A DNA stretch of 22,349 bases from an uncultured Alistipes sp. GTDB lineage: Bacteria; Bacteroidota; Bacteroidia; Bacteroidales; Rikenellaceae. Positions 8,346 to 15,987 of this stretch are shown piece after piece. Both the position numbers and the translations under genes were made by a program. The notes under the pieces are model-generated. The model saw nothing but the letters and a program-made list of their open reading frames with translations. It did not search any database and had not been told where the DNA came from. The first letter of the stretch is position 1; every line of letters starts with the position of its first letter. The DNA lies in NCBI GenBank assembly GCA_900549685.1, contig UROX01000024.1:1-22349 (forward strand), given 5' to 3'.

Positions 8346-8715
8346 TTTCCGAAAAAACGCATTGACAACGAAGTGGAAAACAAGTAAATGCCCGTTCTGT
8401 ATTCATAAGTGTTCGATACGTCGTTTCATGGATGATGCAGTATGTATCGGACACTCGGCAGGTAAAAAAGATAACCGCAGCCTCGTCCGAAATGGCTTAT
8501 TTAGCGATGAAGCAAAAGCAAATGCCTGTCGTATGAATGGAGGAACATATTTCACGAATCGCCGGTCCGTCCGTTTCCCCGATGCGAAAGAGGCGGAACG
8601 TCCGGAGACCGTCCGTAAAGCTCCGGTTACGATAGTCCGGCATTCACCGTCGGGACGCCGATGCACCTCGATCTCGATCTCGATTGGCAGGATTATACCT
8701 TGAACAGATGTTACT
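8346..8715. other. Gene-free stretch between the efflux operon and atpC
   Basis: I see no convincing gene here on either strand; open frames crossing it resemble no family I know, and nothing like the end of atpD is present. It contains a 10/11 inverted repeat (8409-8454, listed separately) and a short tandem repeat, CTCGAT three times, at 8667-8684. No consensus -7 box with a matching -33 was found for the downstream gene; TACCTTG near 8695 is only a partial match. Confidence 0.6.
8409..8454. promoter_or_regulatory. Inverted repeat resembling the efflux and patatin operators
   Basis: GTGTTCGATAC (8409-8419) and GTATCGGACAC (8444-8454) are reverse complements with one mismatch, spaced by 24 nt. 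The right arm contains ATCGGACAC, the exact complement of the GTGTCCGAT word found at 3366-3374 and 2265-2273. It may be a third site for the same regulator; no binding evidence can be seen. Confidence 0.35.
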
Positions 8716-8958
8716 ATGCAGCTTATTATTATGGCTCCGTGCGGTATGTTGTGCCACACGACCGTCGAAAAAGTCTCCCTGCCCGGATCGTTAGGCGCTT
8801 TCACCGTTCTACCCGGCCACATGCCGTTGATCGCCCAACTTACGAAAGGTAAAATCCGTTACACGGCGGGCAATACCGAACATGAGCAGGAAATCAGCCG
8901 AGGATTCGTCAAAGTGTCGAACAACACCGTAGAGGCTAACGTCGAAACGTCGCGATAG
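8716..8958 (+). CDS. atpC: F1 ATP synthase epsilon subunit, stand-alone gene
   Basis: 80 residues, full length for the short epsilon subunits of Bacteroidota, which lack the C-terminal helical arm. The beta-sandwich signature is intact: VEKVSLPGSLGAFTVLPGHM (about 17-36), then PLIAQLTKGKIRY and ISRGFVKVSNNTVEANVE. In the F1 motor this subunit sits on the central stalk with gamma. It normally follows atpD in an atp operon, but here no other atp gene is near: upstream is 428 bp without a gene and downstream is a convergent dinB. The start ATG aligns with the usual first strand. It could be the only epsilon gene, displaced from its operon, or a second copy. The frame shows no damage. Confidence 0.87.
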   Translation: MQLIIMAPCGMLCHTTVEKVSLPGSLGAFTVLPGHMPLIAQLTKGKIRYTAGNTEHEQEISRGFVKVSNNTVEANVETSR

Positions 8959-9036
8959 CTCTATTGCGAAAAGGTACGGATGGAAGCGATGAATAATAAA
9001 TAAGCATTCTATCGCATTGCCGCCGACCCGTAACGA

Positions 9037-9064
9037 CCGCCGGGAACAGGCCGTTCTCCGGCGG
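9037..9064. terminator. Hairpin between convergent atpC and dinB
   Basis: CCGCCGGGAAC (9037-9047) pairs with GTTC plus CCGGCGG (9053-9064) with a single bulged T, an 11-bp GC-rich stem. It lies between convergent genes, 78 nt after the atpC stop, and could end transcripts from either side. Apart from this, 8959-9238 shows nothing I can assign. Confidence 0.45.
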
Positions 9065-9238
9065 AAGTTGTTGCTATTGCCGTTGTTTCTAATCTTTTGT
9101 GAAGTGGAGATTTGAGGCGCAGGCTGTGTTTTCTGACAGGCTTCCCGATTTTGTCGCGGAATCTGTGTCGGCCCGAGAAAAAAAGTATATCGTCTGTATA
9201 TAAAATGATGTGCGCGAACCTGTTCTCTGCGTTCCTGT

Positions 9239-10321
9239 TCAGAATTCGAGTTCGAGCTGCCGGTACACTTCGTGCTGTTCGGCCGGGTTGTCCGGAGCAG
9301 GGTTCGACAGCGAGAGGCCCAGCAGCCGGACCGGGTGTCCCGCTGCGCCCGATTCGCGGAGCAACGTCTCGCCGAGCGGAAAAATTTCGGAGGAAGCGCC
9401 TGTTTCTTCCTTCAGGCTGCGACTCCGGGTCTGTTGCCTGAAGTCCGCGTATTTGATTTTCAATGTCAGCGTGTGTCCTCTGAATCCGGCCCGGTCGAGC
9501 CTTCGGTTCAGCCGGGCCGACAGGTCGTAGAGCGCATCGGCCATCTCTTCGAGTGTCGTCAGGTCGCGGGCGAACGTCTCTTCGCAGCCTACCGATTTGC
9601 GGATGCGCGAGGGTTCTACGGGGCGCCGGTCGATACCCCGGGCGAATTCGTAGTAGTGCAGTCCCGCCTTGCCGAAACGCTCGGTCAGGAAATCCTGCGG
9701 GCAGGCCCGCAGATCGGCTCCGGTATGGATACCCAGTTCGTGCATCCGGCGGGCCGTGACGCGCCCCACGCCCCAGAAAGCCTCGATGGGCAGCCGGGCG
9801 ATGAAGGTCTCCGCACGGTCGGGATGGATCGTACACAGTCCGTCGGGTTTGCGGTAGTCTGAGGCTATTTTTGCCAGAAACTTGTTGTAGGAGACGCCGG
9901 CCGAAGCCACCAGAGATACCTCTTCGCGGATTCTCTGCTTGATCGCCCGGGCCACGTCCACGCCCAGCGCGATGTCCGCCTTGTTGTGCGTGACATCCAG
10001 AAAAGCCTCGTCGTAGGCAATCGGCTCGACCAGATCGGTGAACTCGTGGAAAATGCGGTGTATCCGGGCCGACACCTCCTTGTAGACTTCCATGCGTCCG
10101 GGAATGAAGATCAGATCGGGACACAGCTGCCGGGCCTTGAGCGAGGGCATGGCCGACCGGATGCCATACCGCCGTGCCTCGTAGCTGGCTGCCGCGATCA
10201 CGCCCCGTCCCTCGGGCCGGCCGACCACGACGGGCTTGCCCCGGTACTGCGGGTTGTCGCGCTGCTCGACCGAGGCGTAGAAGGCGTCCATGTCGATGTG
10301 TATGATCTTGCGTTCTTCCAT
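9239..10321 (-). CDS. dinB: DNA polymerase IV (Y-family translesion polymerase)
   Basis: 360 residues, usual length for DinB. The palm begins IIHIDMDAFYASVEQRDNP with metal ligand Asp10 and the steric-gate aromatic pair FY (14-15). The second catalytic site is YDEAFLDVT with Asp104 and Glu105; the residues just before are IA where most homologues have IS, a mild change. Little-finger and thumb regions follow (WGVGRVTARRMHELGI is the helix-hairpin-helix). The C-terminus RQLELEF resembles a sliding-clamp-binding peptide. It performs error-prone synthesis past damaged bases. It is the last gene of a minus-strand repair group, 438 bp after the exonuclease gene, so co-transcription is uncertain. 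I saw no LexA-type box. Confidence 0.97.
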   Translation of the reverse strand: MEERKIIHIDMDAFYASVEQRDNPQYRGKPVVVGRPEGRGVIAAASYEARRYGIRSAMPSLKARQLCPDLIFIPGRMEVYKEVSARIHRIFHEFTDLVEPIAYDEAFLDVTHNKADIALGVDVARAIKQRIREEVSLVASAGVSYNKFLAKIASDYRKPDGLCTIHPDRAETFIARLPIEAFWGVGRVTARRMHELGIHTGADLRACPQDFLTERFGKAGLHYYEFARGIDRRPVEPSRIRKSVGCEETFARDLTTLEEMADALYDLSARLNRRLDRAGFRGHTLTLKIKYADFRQQTRSRSLKEETGASSEIFPLGETLLRESGAAGHPVRLLGLSLSNPAPDNPAEQHEVYRQLELEF

Positions 10322-10759
10322 GCGGAGTCGTTCGGTTCGTCGGACGGGTGCTTCTTTTTCCGGGAGTTTCCCTTCGAATTCCGTGCCCGTGTTCGTTTGC
10401 TCCGTGTCGAGGCTTATCGGACCGGCCGGAAGCGGGATCGGTCGATGTCTTTCGGACGGAGGACCGTATGCTTCGAAACGCGGTTATATATTTTTAACGT
10501 GCCGGTATTTGTTGTCGTTCGGCTGTGTCCGGAGTCTGCCGGGGGCGGAGGATATGGAGCATGGCCTGCGGCCGCGAATCGCAGGGGGACAGGCCCGGGC
10601 ACGTTCGTACGATGCCTCTCGGAGCGCAGGTTCTGTCTGTATCCGGCAGCCGTCGTCCGTCGCCCCGGGCGTGTTTGGGGATCGGACCGGTCCCAAAATC
10701 GTCTCGGAATGGTTCGGGATTGCATCCCGGAAAACATAGGCAAGTGTCGCCTGGTGCTC
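10322..10759. other. Gene-free stretch between xth and dinB
   Basis: No gene supported. Long open frames on the plus strand here are continuations of antisense frames over dinB and xth and have no recognisable family content. The stretch holds an AT-rich patch at 10484-10500, a 10-bp palindrome GGACCGGTCC (10684-10693) framed by TTTGGG and CCCAAA, and a small hairpin CGGGAT-TGC-ATCCCG near 10715-10730 that could mark the 3' end of xth. I see no consensus promoter for dinB. Confidence 0.55.
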
Positions 10760-11545
10760 TCAGCGGATCGGATCGTATGCCGGACCGTCGAGTTCCAGCA
10801 TGGCGGGACTGTGGTCGGAATGCCGGACGTCGGGCAGAATGTCGGCTCCGCGCAGACGGTTCCGCAACGCTTCCGCCGCCATGATGTAGTCGATGCGCCA
10901 GCCTTTGTTATTGGCCCGGGCGTTGGCTCGGAAACTCCACCACGTGTACCGGTCCGGTTCGCTGTGGAACATCCGGAACGTGTCGATGAATCCGCTGTCG
11001 ATGAAACGTCCGATCCATTCCCTCTCTTCGGGCAGAAAACCGCTGTTCGCGGCGTTGCGAACCGGATCGTGGATGTCGATGGGGCGGTGACAGATGTTGT
11101 AGTCGCCGCAGAGGATCAGGTTGGGCCTCGTCGCGAGCAGTTCGCGGACGTACCTGTCGAAGTCGTCGAGCCACTGCATTTTGAATGCCTGTCGTTCGTC
11201 GCCCGAAGTGCCGGACGGATGGTAGACGCTCACGACGGAAAGATCGCCGTAGTCCGCCCTCAGAAAGCGTCCCTCGGCGTCGTAGCGCTCGATGCCCATG
11301 CCCTGTATCACGCGGTCGGGCTTCGGACGGGAGAGGATGGCTACGCCGCTGTATCCTTTTTTGACGGCGCTGTGGTAGTGGCACTCGTAGCCGAGATTTT
11401 CGAATATGTCCGACGGAATCTGTTCGGGCTGCGCTTTGGTCTCCTGCAGACAGAGCACGTCGGGTGCTTCTGCGGCGATCCAGTCGGCGAGTCCTTTCGA
11501 AAGGGCGCTGCGCAGACCGTTTACGTTATAGGTGATGATTTTCAT
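10760..11545 (-). CDS. xth: Exodeoxyribonuclease III (AP endonuclease)
   Basis: 261 residues, normal for the ExoIII/ExoA family. The start MKIITYNVNGLRSA carries Asn7; LCLQETKA carries the metal-binding Glu35; VSVYHPSG carries Tyr108; CGDYNICHRPIDI carries Asp148 and Asn150; and RHSDHSPAML carries Asp244 and His245, so the catalytic set is complete. It cuts DNA at abasic sites and removes 3' blocking groups during base-excision repair. Its start lies 37 nt after the stop of the Ada-like methyltransferase gene, so the two are probably co-transcribed. Confidence 0.97.
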   Translation of the reverse strand: MKIITYNVNGLRSALSKGLADWIAAEAPDVLCLQETKAQPEQIPSDIFENLGYECHYHSAVKKGYSGVAILSRPKPDRVIQGMGIERYDAEGRFLRADYGDLSVVSVYHPSGTSGDERQAFKMQWLDDFDRYVRELLATRPNLILCGDYNICHRPIDIHDPVRNAANSGFLPEEREWIGRFIDSGFIDTFRMFHSEPDRYTWWSFRANARANNKGWRIDYIMAAEALRNRLRGADILPDVRHSDHSPAMLELDGPAYDPIR

Positions 11546-11582
11546 GCGGTCGTGTTTCCGTAGTTTGTAAAGGGTGGTAGGC

Positions 11583-12422
11583 TTATGGCTTGTCCGCCCG
11601 ACGGACGGCCTCCCAGCCGATCATCGCCGCTTTTCGGTCGGGATTCCAATGGAATCCACCTGTCTCTCCGGATGAACGGACGACCCGGTGGCAGGGTATC
11701 AGGTAGGCCGCCGGATTGGCTCCCACGGCCGTTCCCACGGCCCGCGAAGCGCCGGGACGGCCGATGGCCCGGGCGAGTTCGCCGTAGGTCGTGAGCGCTC
11801 CCGACGGAATGCGCAGCAGGGCTTTCCAGACCTGTATCTGGAACGGCGTGCCTTTCAGGTGCAGCCTGACCGGGGCGCAGCCGCTCCGGTCCCGGGAAAA
11901 TGCAGCGAGCGCGGCCTGTTGGAAAGAATCTTCGCCCGGTACGTAGGCGGCCGCAGGAAAAAGGGCTTGCAGTTCGCCGAGCGTCCGTTCTCGGTCGTCG
12001 GCGAAAGCCAGATAGCATAGTCCTCGGCGGGTCGATGCCGTCAGCACTTCTCCGAACGGGCTTTCCGAAAAGGAGTAACGGACGGACAGGGAGCAGCCTC
12101 CGTCGCGGAACTCTTCGGCTGTCATGGCGTCGAGATGCACCGGAATCCCGTCCGTGAGGTTTTCCCGCAGGGCCGAGCCGGATTCTCCTCCGGTTCCGCT
12201 GCGGAGTATGCCTGCGATGTATTCCGTGCCGATATACCGCACGTATCGTTCCGGATCGGTTCCTGCCCATCGCACGAACAGCTCCCGGAACCGGTCCGGA
12301 GCCATGCCTATATGCGCGGCAGCTTCGTCCGCCGAGGCGTGTCCGTTGTCTTTCAGAAATCCGATCGCCTCGGCGATAAGGGCGAAATCGGTTCTGTTCG
12401 CATGAATCGTCTGGATTTTCAT
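11583..12422 (-). CDS. Ada-like methylated-DNA--protein-cysteine methyltransferase with AraC-type HTH
   Basis: From ATG 12422 the product is 279 residues. An AraC-type HTH lies at about 10-75 (AAAHIGMAPDRFRELFVRWAG, then YIAGILR). The methyltransferase core follows (about 115-275) with FQIQVWKALLRIPSGALTTYGELA and the active-site motif LIPCHRVV, acceptor Cys244. This matches the C-terminal two-thirds of Ada: repair of O6-methylguanine by irreversible transfer to Cys. The N-terminal zinc domain of Ada that repairs phosphotriesters is absent, so sensing methyl phosphotriesters to activate transcription is unlikely in the standard way. An upstream in-frame ATG (12500) would add a low-complexity Arg/Pro-rich tail and is less likely. 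It lies 37 nt ahead of xth. Confidence 0.93.
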   Translation of the reverse strand: MKIQTIHANRTDFALIAEAIGFLKDNGHASADEAAAHIGMAPDRFRELFVRWAGTDPERYVRYIGTEYIAGILRSGTGGESGSALRENLTDGIPVHLDAMTAEEFRDGGCSLSVRYSFSESPFGEVLTASTRRGLCYLAFADDRERTLGELQALFPAAAYVPGEDSFQQAALAAFSRDRSGCAPVRLHLKGTPFQIQVWKALLRIPSGALTTYGELARAIGRPGASRAVGTAVGANPAAYLIPCHRVVRSSGETGGFHWNPDRKAAMIGWEAVRRADKP

Positions 12423-12561
12423 GGGAGATACTGTCGGTTTTGACGGGTATGGCGATCCCTTGCCGCGGGACCGGAGCCTGCCCGGTCTGTTCGCCGGCAC
12501 CTGCGGCTACGGAATTCATGTTCGGGTAAATCATATCCCGGATCCATATTCTGCAGAGATT

Positions 12562-12596
12562 CCGCACGGCGATTGCCGGACCGTCCGCCCGTGCGG
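12562..12596 (-). terminator. Possible hairpin terminator after the deacetylase gene
   Basis: CCGCACGG (12562-12569) and CCGTGCGG (12589-12596) form a perfect 8-bp stem with a 19-nt loop about 40 nt past the deacetylase stop. No T-run follows on the minus strand. The rest of 12423-12636 shows no gene. Confidence 0.35.
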
Positions 12597-12636
12597 ACGT
12601 CGATCATGGAAGTCGGAACCGCCTCCGTTTTTTGTG

Positions 12637-13416
12637 CTATCGCTGTTCGGCGGCGTCGCGATCCGTTCCCGAGAGGTCGTATTTCAGCAGGTCGCGCATG
12701 GCGACGACTTTGCATTTGTGTTTTTTGATCGCTCGGAGCAGCTTCTCGAAGTTTTCGGGTGTCGTGCTGACGAAATCGTGGGCCAGATCGGGTACTCCGT
12801 GGATAAAGAACACGACGACCTGTCCGTCGCGGGCTTCGTCCAGCGTCTTTTCGATCCATCCCTCCTCTTCGATCCGTGCGTCCACGACGCCGTATCCCGG
12901 TATTTTCATCAGATCCGTGCCGGGGACGAAAGTCATGTCGCTGCATACGCGGGCCAGACGGTAGCCTCGCTCGCGCAGCACCTCGATGCCTTCTTCGCTC
13001 CAGTCGCAGCCCGGATAGGCGTATGTCACCGGACGGGGAATGCCGTATTCGGCACATTTTTCCTCGATGTAGGCCGTTTCCTGCTCGATCTGGAGCCGCG
13101 ACTGGGTGCTCATGGCACCGTGGTTGCGGCTGTGGTTGCCGATCTCGAATCCCATTTCGTCCAGCTCCTTGATCTGTTCCCACGACATGTAGTGTTCCTT
13201 GTTCTCGAATTCGGGAAATTCACAGACGTAGAACGTGGCTCCGAAGCCGTATTTTTTCAGCAGCGGAGCGACGATCGAGCGTTGGCTCTGCGTGGCGTCG
13301 TCGAATGTGAGTACGACGAGGGGACCTTTGAGCGGTTTGCGTTTTTCGGCCGGCCGGCCGGCCCATGCGCTCGCCGCGATGCAGGCGGCCAGCAGAAGCG
13401 TTAGCAGTTTTTTCAT
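12637..13416 (-). CDS. Secreted polysaccharide deacetylase (NodB domain)
   Basis: From ATG 13416 the product is 259 residues with a clear signal peptide (MKKLLTLLLAACIAASAWAG). The NodB homology domain shows motif 1 LTFDDA (Asp39, Asp40), motif 2 NHSRNHG (His95, His99), a motif-3-like AYPGCDWS, and late motif VVFFIHGVP with His206. This is the metal-dependent carbohydrate esterase 4 fold, which removes acetyl groups from sugars such as N-acetylglucosamine polymers or acetylated plant glycans. The usual Arg of motif 3 is not obvious, so the exact substrate class stays open. The longer frame to 13518 crosses a promoter-like sequence and lacks a signal peptide at its start. It is a single gene with its own promoter candidate. 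Confidence 0.88.
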   Translation of the reverse strand: MKKLLTLLLAACIAASAWAGRPAEKRKPLKGPLVVLTFDDATQSQRSIVAPLLKKYGFGATFYVCEFPEFENKEHYMSWEQIKELDEMGFEIGNHSRNHGAMSTQSRLQIEQETAYIEEKCAEYGIPRPVTYAYPGCDWSEEGIEVLRERGYRLARVCSDMTFVPGTDLMKIPGYGVVDARIEEEGWIEKTLDEARDGQVVVFFIHGVPDLAHDFVSTTPENFEKLLRAIKKHKCKVVAMRDLLKYDLSGTDRDAAEQR

Positions 13417-13495
13417 GGTCGTATTGTGCTTTGTTTCGAAACGATGCGATGACATGCCGATGCTATTCGACGTGTTTTCATCTCTGTAAAAGTAA

Positions 13496-13503
13496 CAAAA
13501 ATA
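13496..13503 (-). promoter_or_regulatory. -7 box of the deacetylase gene
   Basis: On the minus strand this reads TATTTTTG, an exact match to the Bacteroidota -7 consensus TAnnTTTG, about 80 nt before ATG 13416. No TTTG is found at the -33 distance, so the call rests on one element. A second, poorer box (TACTTTTA) lies at 13487-13494. Confidence 0.45.
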
Positions 13504-13578
13504 TACGGACGAAAACACGGCTGCGGAATTTTTGAGGTCGATAGCCTGCGTCCTGTCCCGACCGTCCGTTTGCGGGTT

Positions 13579-13604
13579 CCGGCAGCGGTCCGGAGTGCTG
13601 CCGG
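13579..13604 (-). terminator. Hairpin terminator after uxuA
   Basis: CCGGCAGC (13579-13586) and GCTGCCGG (13597-13604) form a perfect 8-bp stem with a 10-nt loop, 14 nt after the uxuA stop. It sits between uxuA and the deacetylase promoter, so it probably ends the uxu transcript. Confidence 0.5.
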
Positions 13605-13617
13605 GTCCCGGTCGGTG

Positions 13618-14799
13618 TCATTCCTTGTCGTACAGGCTGCGGGCGATGCCCATTTCCAGTCCGCGCAGCTCGGCCAGTCCGCGCAGTCGTCCGATGCAGG
13701 AGTAACCCGGATTGGTGCGTTTGCGCAGGTCGTCGCACATCTGGTGGCCGTGGTCCGGGCGCACCGGGATCGATTCTCCGCGCCGTTGCTGGAGTTCGAG
13801 CAGCGCCTTCATCACGCCGTACATATCCACATCGCCTTCGAGGTGGTTGGCTTCGAAGAAGTTGCCCTTCTCGTCCCGCTGTGTGCTGCGCAGATGGACG
13901 AAGCCGATCCGGTCTCCGAATTCGCGCATCATGGCGGCCAGCTCGTTGTCGCTTCGCACACCGAACGAACCGGTGCAGAGACACAGCCCGTTCGACGGGG
14001 AGGGTACGGCCCGGATGAGCGTGCGGAAATCTTCGGCCGTACTCAGAATGCGGGGCAGACCGAAGATCGGGTAGGGCGGATCGTCGGGGTGGATCGCCAG
14101 ACGGATGCCCTCCTCGTCGGCCACGGGCGCGATCTCCCGCAGGAAGGCGATCAGATTCTCGCGCAGCCGTTCCGCGTCGATGCGGTCGTATCCGGCGAGC
14201 GCATCGCGGAACTGTCCGAGCGTGAAGCTCTCCTCGGCACCCGGCAGGCCGGCGATGATGTTGCGGGTCAGCCGCTCTTTCTCCTCCTCGTCCATTCGTT
14301 CGTACCGTCGGCGGGCCGTCTCTTTTTCCGTTTCCGAGTATTCGGCTTCCGCTCCGCTCCGGCGGAGAATGTACAGGTCGAAAGCCATGAAGGCCGCCCG
14401 TTCGAACCGCAGGGCCTTCGAACCGTCCGGCAGCGTGTAGGCCAGATCGGTACGGGTCCAGTCCAGTACGGGCATGAAATTATAGGTGACGGTGCGGATT
14501 CCGCAGGCAGCCAGATTCCGCAGACTCTGTTTGTAGTTTTCGATGAAGAGGGCGTAGTCGCCCGTGCGCGTTTTGATCTGTTCGTGGACCGGAACGCTCT
14601 CCACGACGCTCCACACCAGTCCCGCGGCGGCCACTTCGTCCTGCCTGCGGCGGATTTCTTCGATGCTCCACACCTCTCCGTTGGGAATGTGGTGCAGTGC
14701 CGTGACGACGTCCGTCGCTCCAGCCTGCCGGATGTCCCACAGACCCACCGGGTCGGAGGGACCGTACCAGCGCCACGATTGTTTGCAAAGATGTATCAT
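13618..14799 (-). CDS. uxuA: Mannonate dehydratase
   Basis: 393 residues from ATG 14799, the family's normal length. The N-terminus SWRWYGPSDPVGLWDIRQAG and the motifs TYNFMPVLDWTRTDL, AIHPDDPP (His237), LCTGSFG (Cys275), FVHLR (His302), EANHLEGDVDM and PVRPDHGHQM (Asp349, His350) are diagnostic of UxuA, including the metal ligands. It dehydrates D-mannonate to 2-keto-3-deoxygluconate in the glucuronate branch. A longer frame upstream has no family similarity. The gene follows the SDR mannonate oxidoreductase on the same strand after a 205-bp gap, so the two steps fructuronate to mannonate to KDG are encoded together. The isomerase UxaC and the KDG kinase and aldolase are not in the window. 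Confidence 0.97.
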   Translation of the reverse strand: MIHLCKQSWRWYGPSDPVGLWDIRQAGATDVVTALHHIPNGEVWSIEEIRRRQDEVAAAGLVWSVVESVPVHEQIKTRTGDYALFIENYKQSLRNLAACGIRTVTYNFMPVLDWTRTDLAYTLPDGSKALRFERAAFMAFDLYILRRSGAEAEYSETEKETARRRYERMDEEEKERLTRNIIAGLPGAEESFTLGQFRDALAGYDRIDAERLRENLIAFLREIAPVADEEGIRLAIHPDDPPYPIFGLPRILSTAEDFRTLIRAVPSPSNGLCLCTGSFGVRSDNELAAMMREFGDRIGFVHLRSTQRDEKGNFFEANHLEGDVDMYGVMKALLELQQRRGESIPVRPDHGHQMCDDLRKRTNPGYSCIGRLRGLAELRGLEMGIARSLYDKE

Positions 14800-15004
14800 A
14801 GATTCTGTTTTCGGCCGGAAGGTCCGTGCGGCTCCGGCCTGTCGTTTTTCAATCATGCGACAATCTGTTTCGAAGCGCCGTCTCCTGCCGCAGACTTCGG
14901 GTTGCGTCCGGGGCGGTCCGGAGATGCGGCCCGATTGCGGATCGTAAGGTCGGTAATCGAGTATATGATCGTCTTTTATTATGGAATATCGTGTCTGCGT
15001 CGGA
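14800..15004 (-). other. Intergenic leader between the SDR gene and uxuA
   Basis: 205 bp without a gene. A 7-bp inverted repeat (14813-14819 with 14833-14839) sits just before the uxuA ATG and could fold in the mRNA. I found no consensus -7 box, so read-through from the SDR gene is the simplest model, but the gap is long for one operon. Confidence 0.4.
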
Positions 15005-15817
15005 TCAGATCGAGAAGGCATCGAAACCTCCGTCGATGACCGTGACCGTACCCGAAACGAAGCGCGAGGCATCGCTGGCGAGCCATTGCAGCGTACCGAG
15101 CAGTTCTTCGGGGCGGCCGAACCGTCCGAACGGCGTATGTCGGAGAATGGCTTCCGCCCGCGGCGTCGGACTGCCGTCGGGGTGGGTGAGCAGCGTCCGG
15201 TTCTGTTCGGTGAGGAAAAATCCCGGCGCGATGGCGTTCACGCGGATTCCGTCGCCGTACTTGAGCGCCAGTTCGCCGCAGAGGTATTTGGTGAAGTTCA
15301 CCACTGCCGCTTTGGCCACGCCGTAGCCCGCCACGCGACTCAGAGGTCGCAGCGCCGATTCCGACGCGATGTTGATGATCGAGCCGCTGCGGGTCTCGCT
15401 CATCGCGCGGGCGAAGACGAGCGTGGGGAGTACGGTGCCGAACAGGTTGAGGTCCACCACGCCGCGCAATGCGTCGATGTTCAGGTCGAAAATCGTTTTG
15501 TCGGGAGCCACCGTCGCTCCGGGCATGTTGCCTCCGGCGCCGTTGATCAGTACGTCGATGCGTCCGTACCGCTCCATGATCCGGGCGTAGGCCGCTTCGA
15601 TCTGTTCTTTGTCCAGCACGTCGCAGGCGATGAACTCGGCGCTGCCTTCTCCTCCGGAGGCTTCGTCCTCGATCGCCTGTCCCGCTTCGGGCCGGCGGCC
15701 CATGAAGACCACCCGGGCGCCCTGCTCCGCGAAATGGAGCACCATCGGACGTCCCAGTACGCCGGTCGCCCCGGTGATGACGACGACGCGGTCTTTTACG
15801 CAAAATAGATTTTTCAT
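15005..15817 (-). CDS. SDR-family oxidoreductase, probable D-mannonate oxidoreductase
   Basis: 270 residues, classical short-chain dehydrogenase. The nucleotide-binding motif TGATGVLG lies at 15-22, the NGAGG motif at about 92-96, the catalytic Ser near 152 (INIASES), and YGVAK with Tyr165 and Lys169. The C-terminal TVIDGGFDAF is typical of the family. In Bacillus and Bacteroidota an SDR enzyme replaces the unrelated E. coli UxuB, reducing D-fructuronate to D-mannonate. Location directly before uxuA on the same strand supports that assignment; the exact substrate is inferred. It starts at ATG 15817 in a 371-bp divergent region shared with the first rhamnosidase gene. Confidence 0.88.
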   Translation of the reverse strand: MKNLFCVKDRVVVITGATGVLGRPMVLHFAEQGARVVFMGRRPEAGQAIEDEASGGEGSAEFIACDVLDKEQIEAAYARIMERYGRIDVLINGAGGNMPGATVAPDKTIFDLNIDALRGVVDLNLFGTVLPTLVFARAMSETRSGSIINIASESALRPLSRVAGYGVAKAAVVNFTKYLCGELALKYGDGIRVNAIAPGFFLTEQNRTLLTHPDGSPTPRAEAILRHTPFGRFGRPEELLGTLQWLASDASRFVSGTVTVIDGGFDAFSI

Positions 15818-15835
15818 GTTTTTACTGTATGTCGT

Positions 15836-15928
15836 GTTCCGGATCGGACCGGAAATGTTTCGTCTCGGGAGGGTAAAGGTAAAAAATAAATGCGAAAACC
15901 GTTCCGGATCGGACCCGTTCCGGAGCGG
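15836..15928. promoter_or_regulatory. Three-copy repeat around the probable uxu promoter
   Basis: GTTCCGGATCGGACC occurs exactly at 15836-15850 and 15901-15915, 65 bp apart, and a partial third copy GTTCCGGAGCGG starts at 15917. Between the first two lies a minus-strand -7-like box TACCTTTA (15881 to 15874). Copies on both sides of a promoter would suit a looping repressor. The 12-bp core also occurs once inside the Ada-like gene (12248-12259), so the word may be partly a base-composition effect. Confidence 0.4.
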
Positions 15929-15955
15929 GGCGGCCTCCCTGCCGGCGGGGCAGAA

Positions 15956-15987
15956 TTTGCAATATTGCGGAATGATTGTTTATTTTG
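15956..15987 (+). promoter_or_regulatory. Promoter candidate for the rhamnosidase genes
   Basis: TTTG at 15956-15959 and TTATTTTG at 15980-15987 (one mismatch to TAnnTTTG), with a 20-nt spacer, match the Bacteroidota promoter layout. The spacer starts within a 10-bp palindrome GCAATATTGC (15959-15968) that could be an operator. The leader would be about 195 nt long before ATG 16189 and contains a hairpin at 16098-16119. Confidence 0.55.

Noticed and set aside
8667..8684. CTCGAT tandem repeat as a phase-variation tract
   Set aside because: Only three units, not homopolymeric, and not inside a supported gene or between promoter boxes.
8346..8715. Remnant of atpD or other atp genes upstream of atpC
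   Set aside because: No frame on either strand resembles the C-terminus of the beta subunit or any atp product.
9986..11563. Very long plus-strand open frame (525 codons) across dinB and xth
   Set aside because: It is antisense to two firmly identified genes, has no recognisable family content, and GC-rich codon bias readily opens such frames.
12248..12259. Fourth copy of the GTTCCGGATCGG repeat as an operator
   Set aside because: It lies inside the Ada-like coding sequence and encodes ordinary residues; probably coincidence from GC-rich codons.
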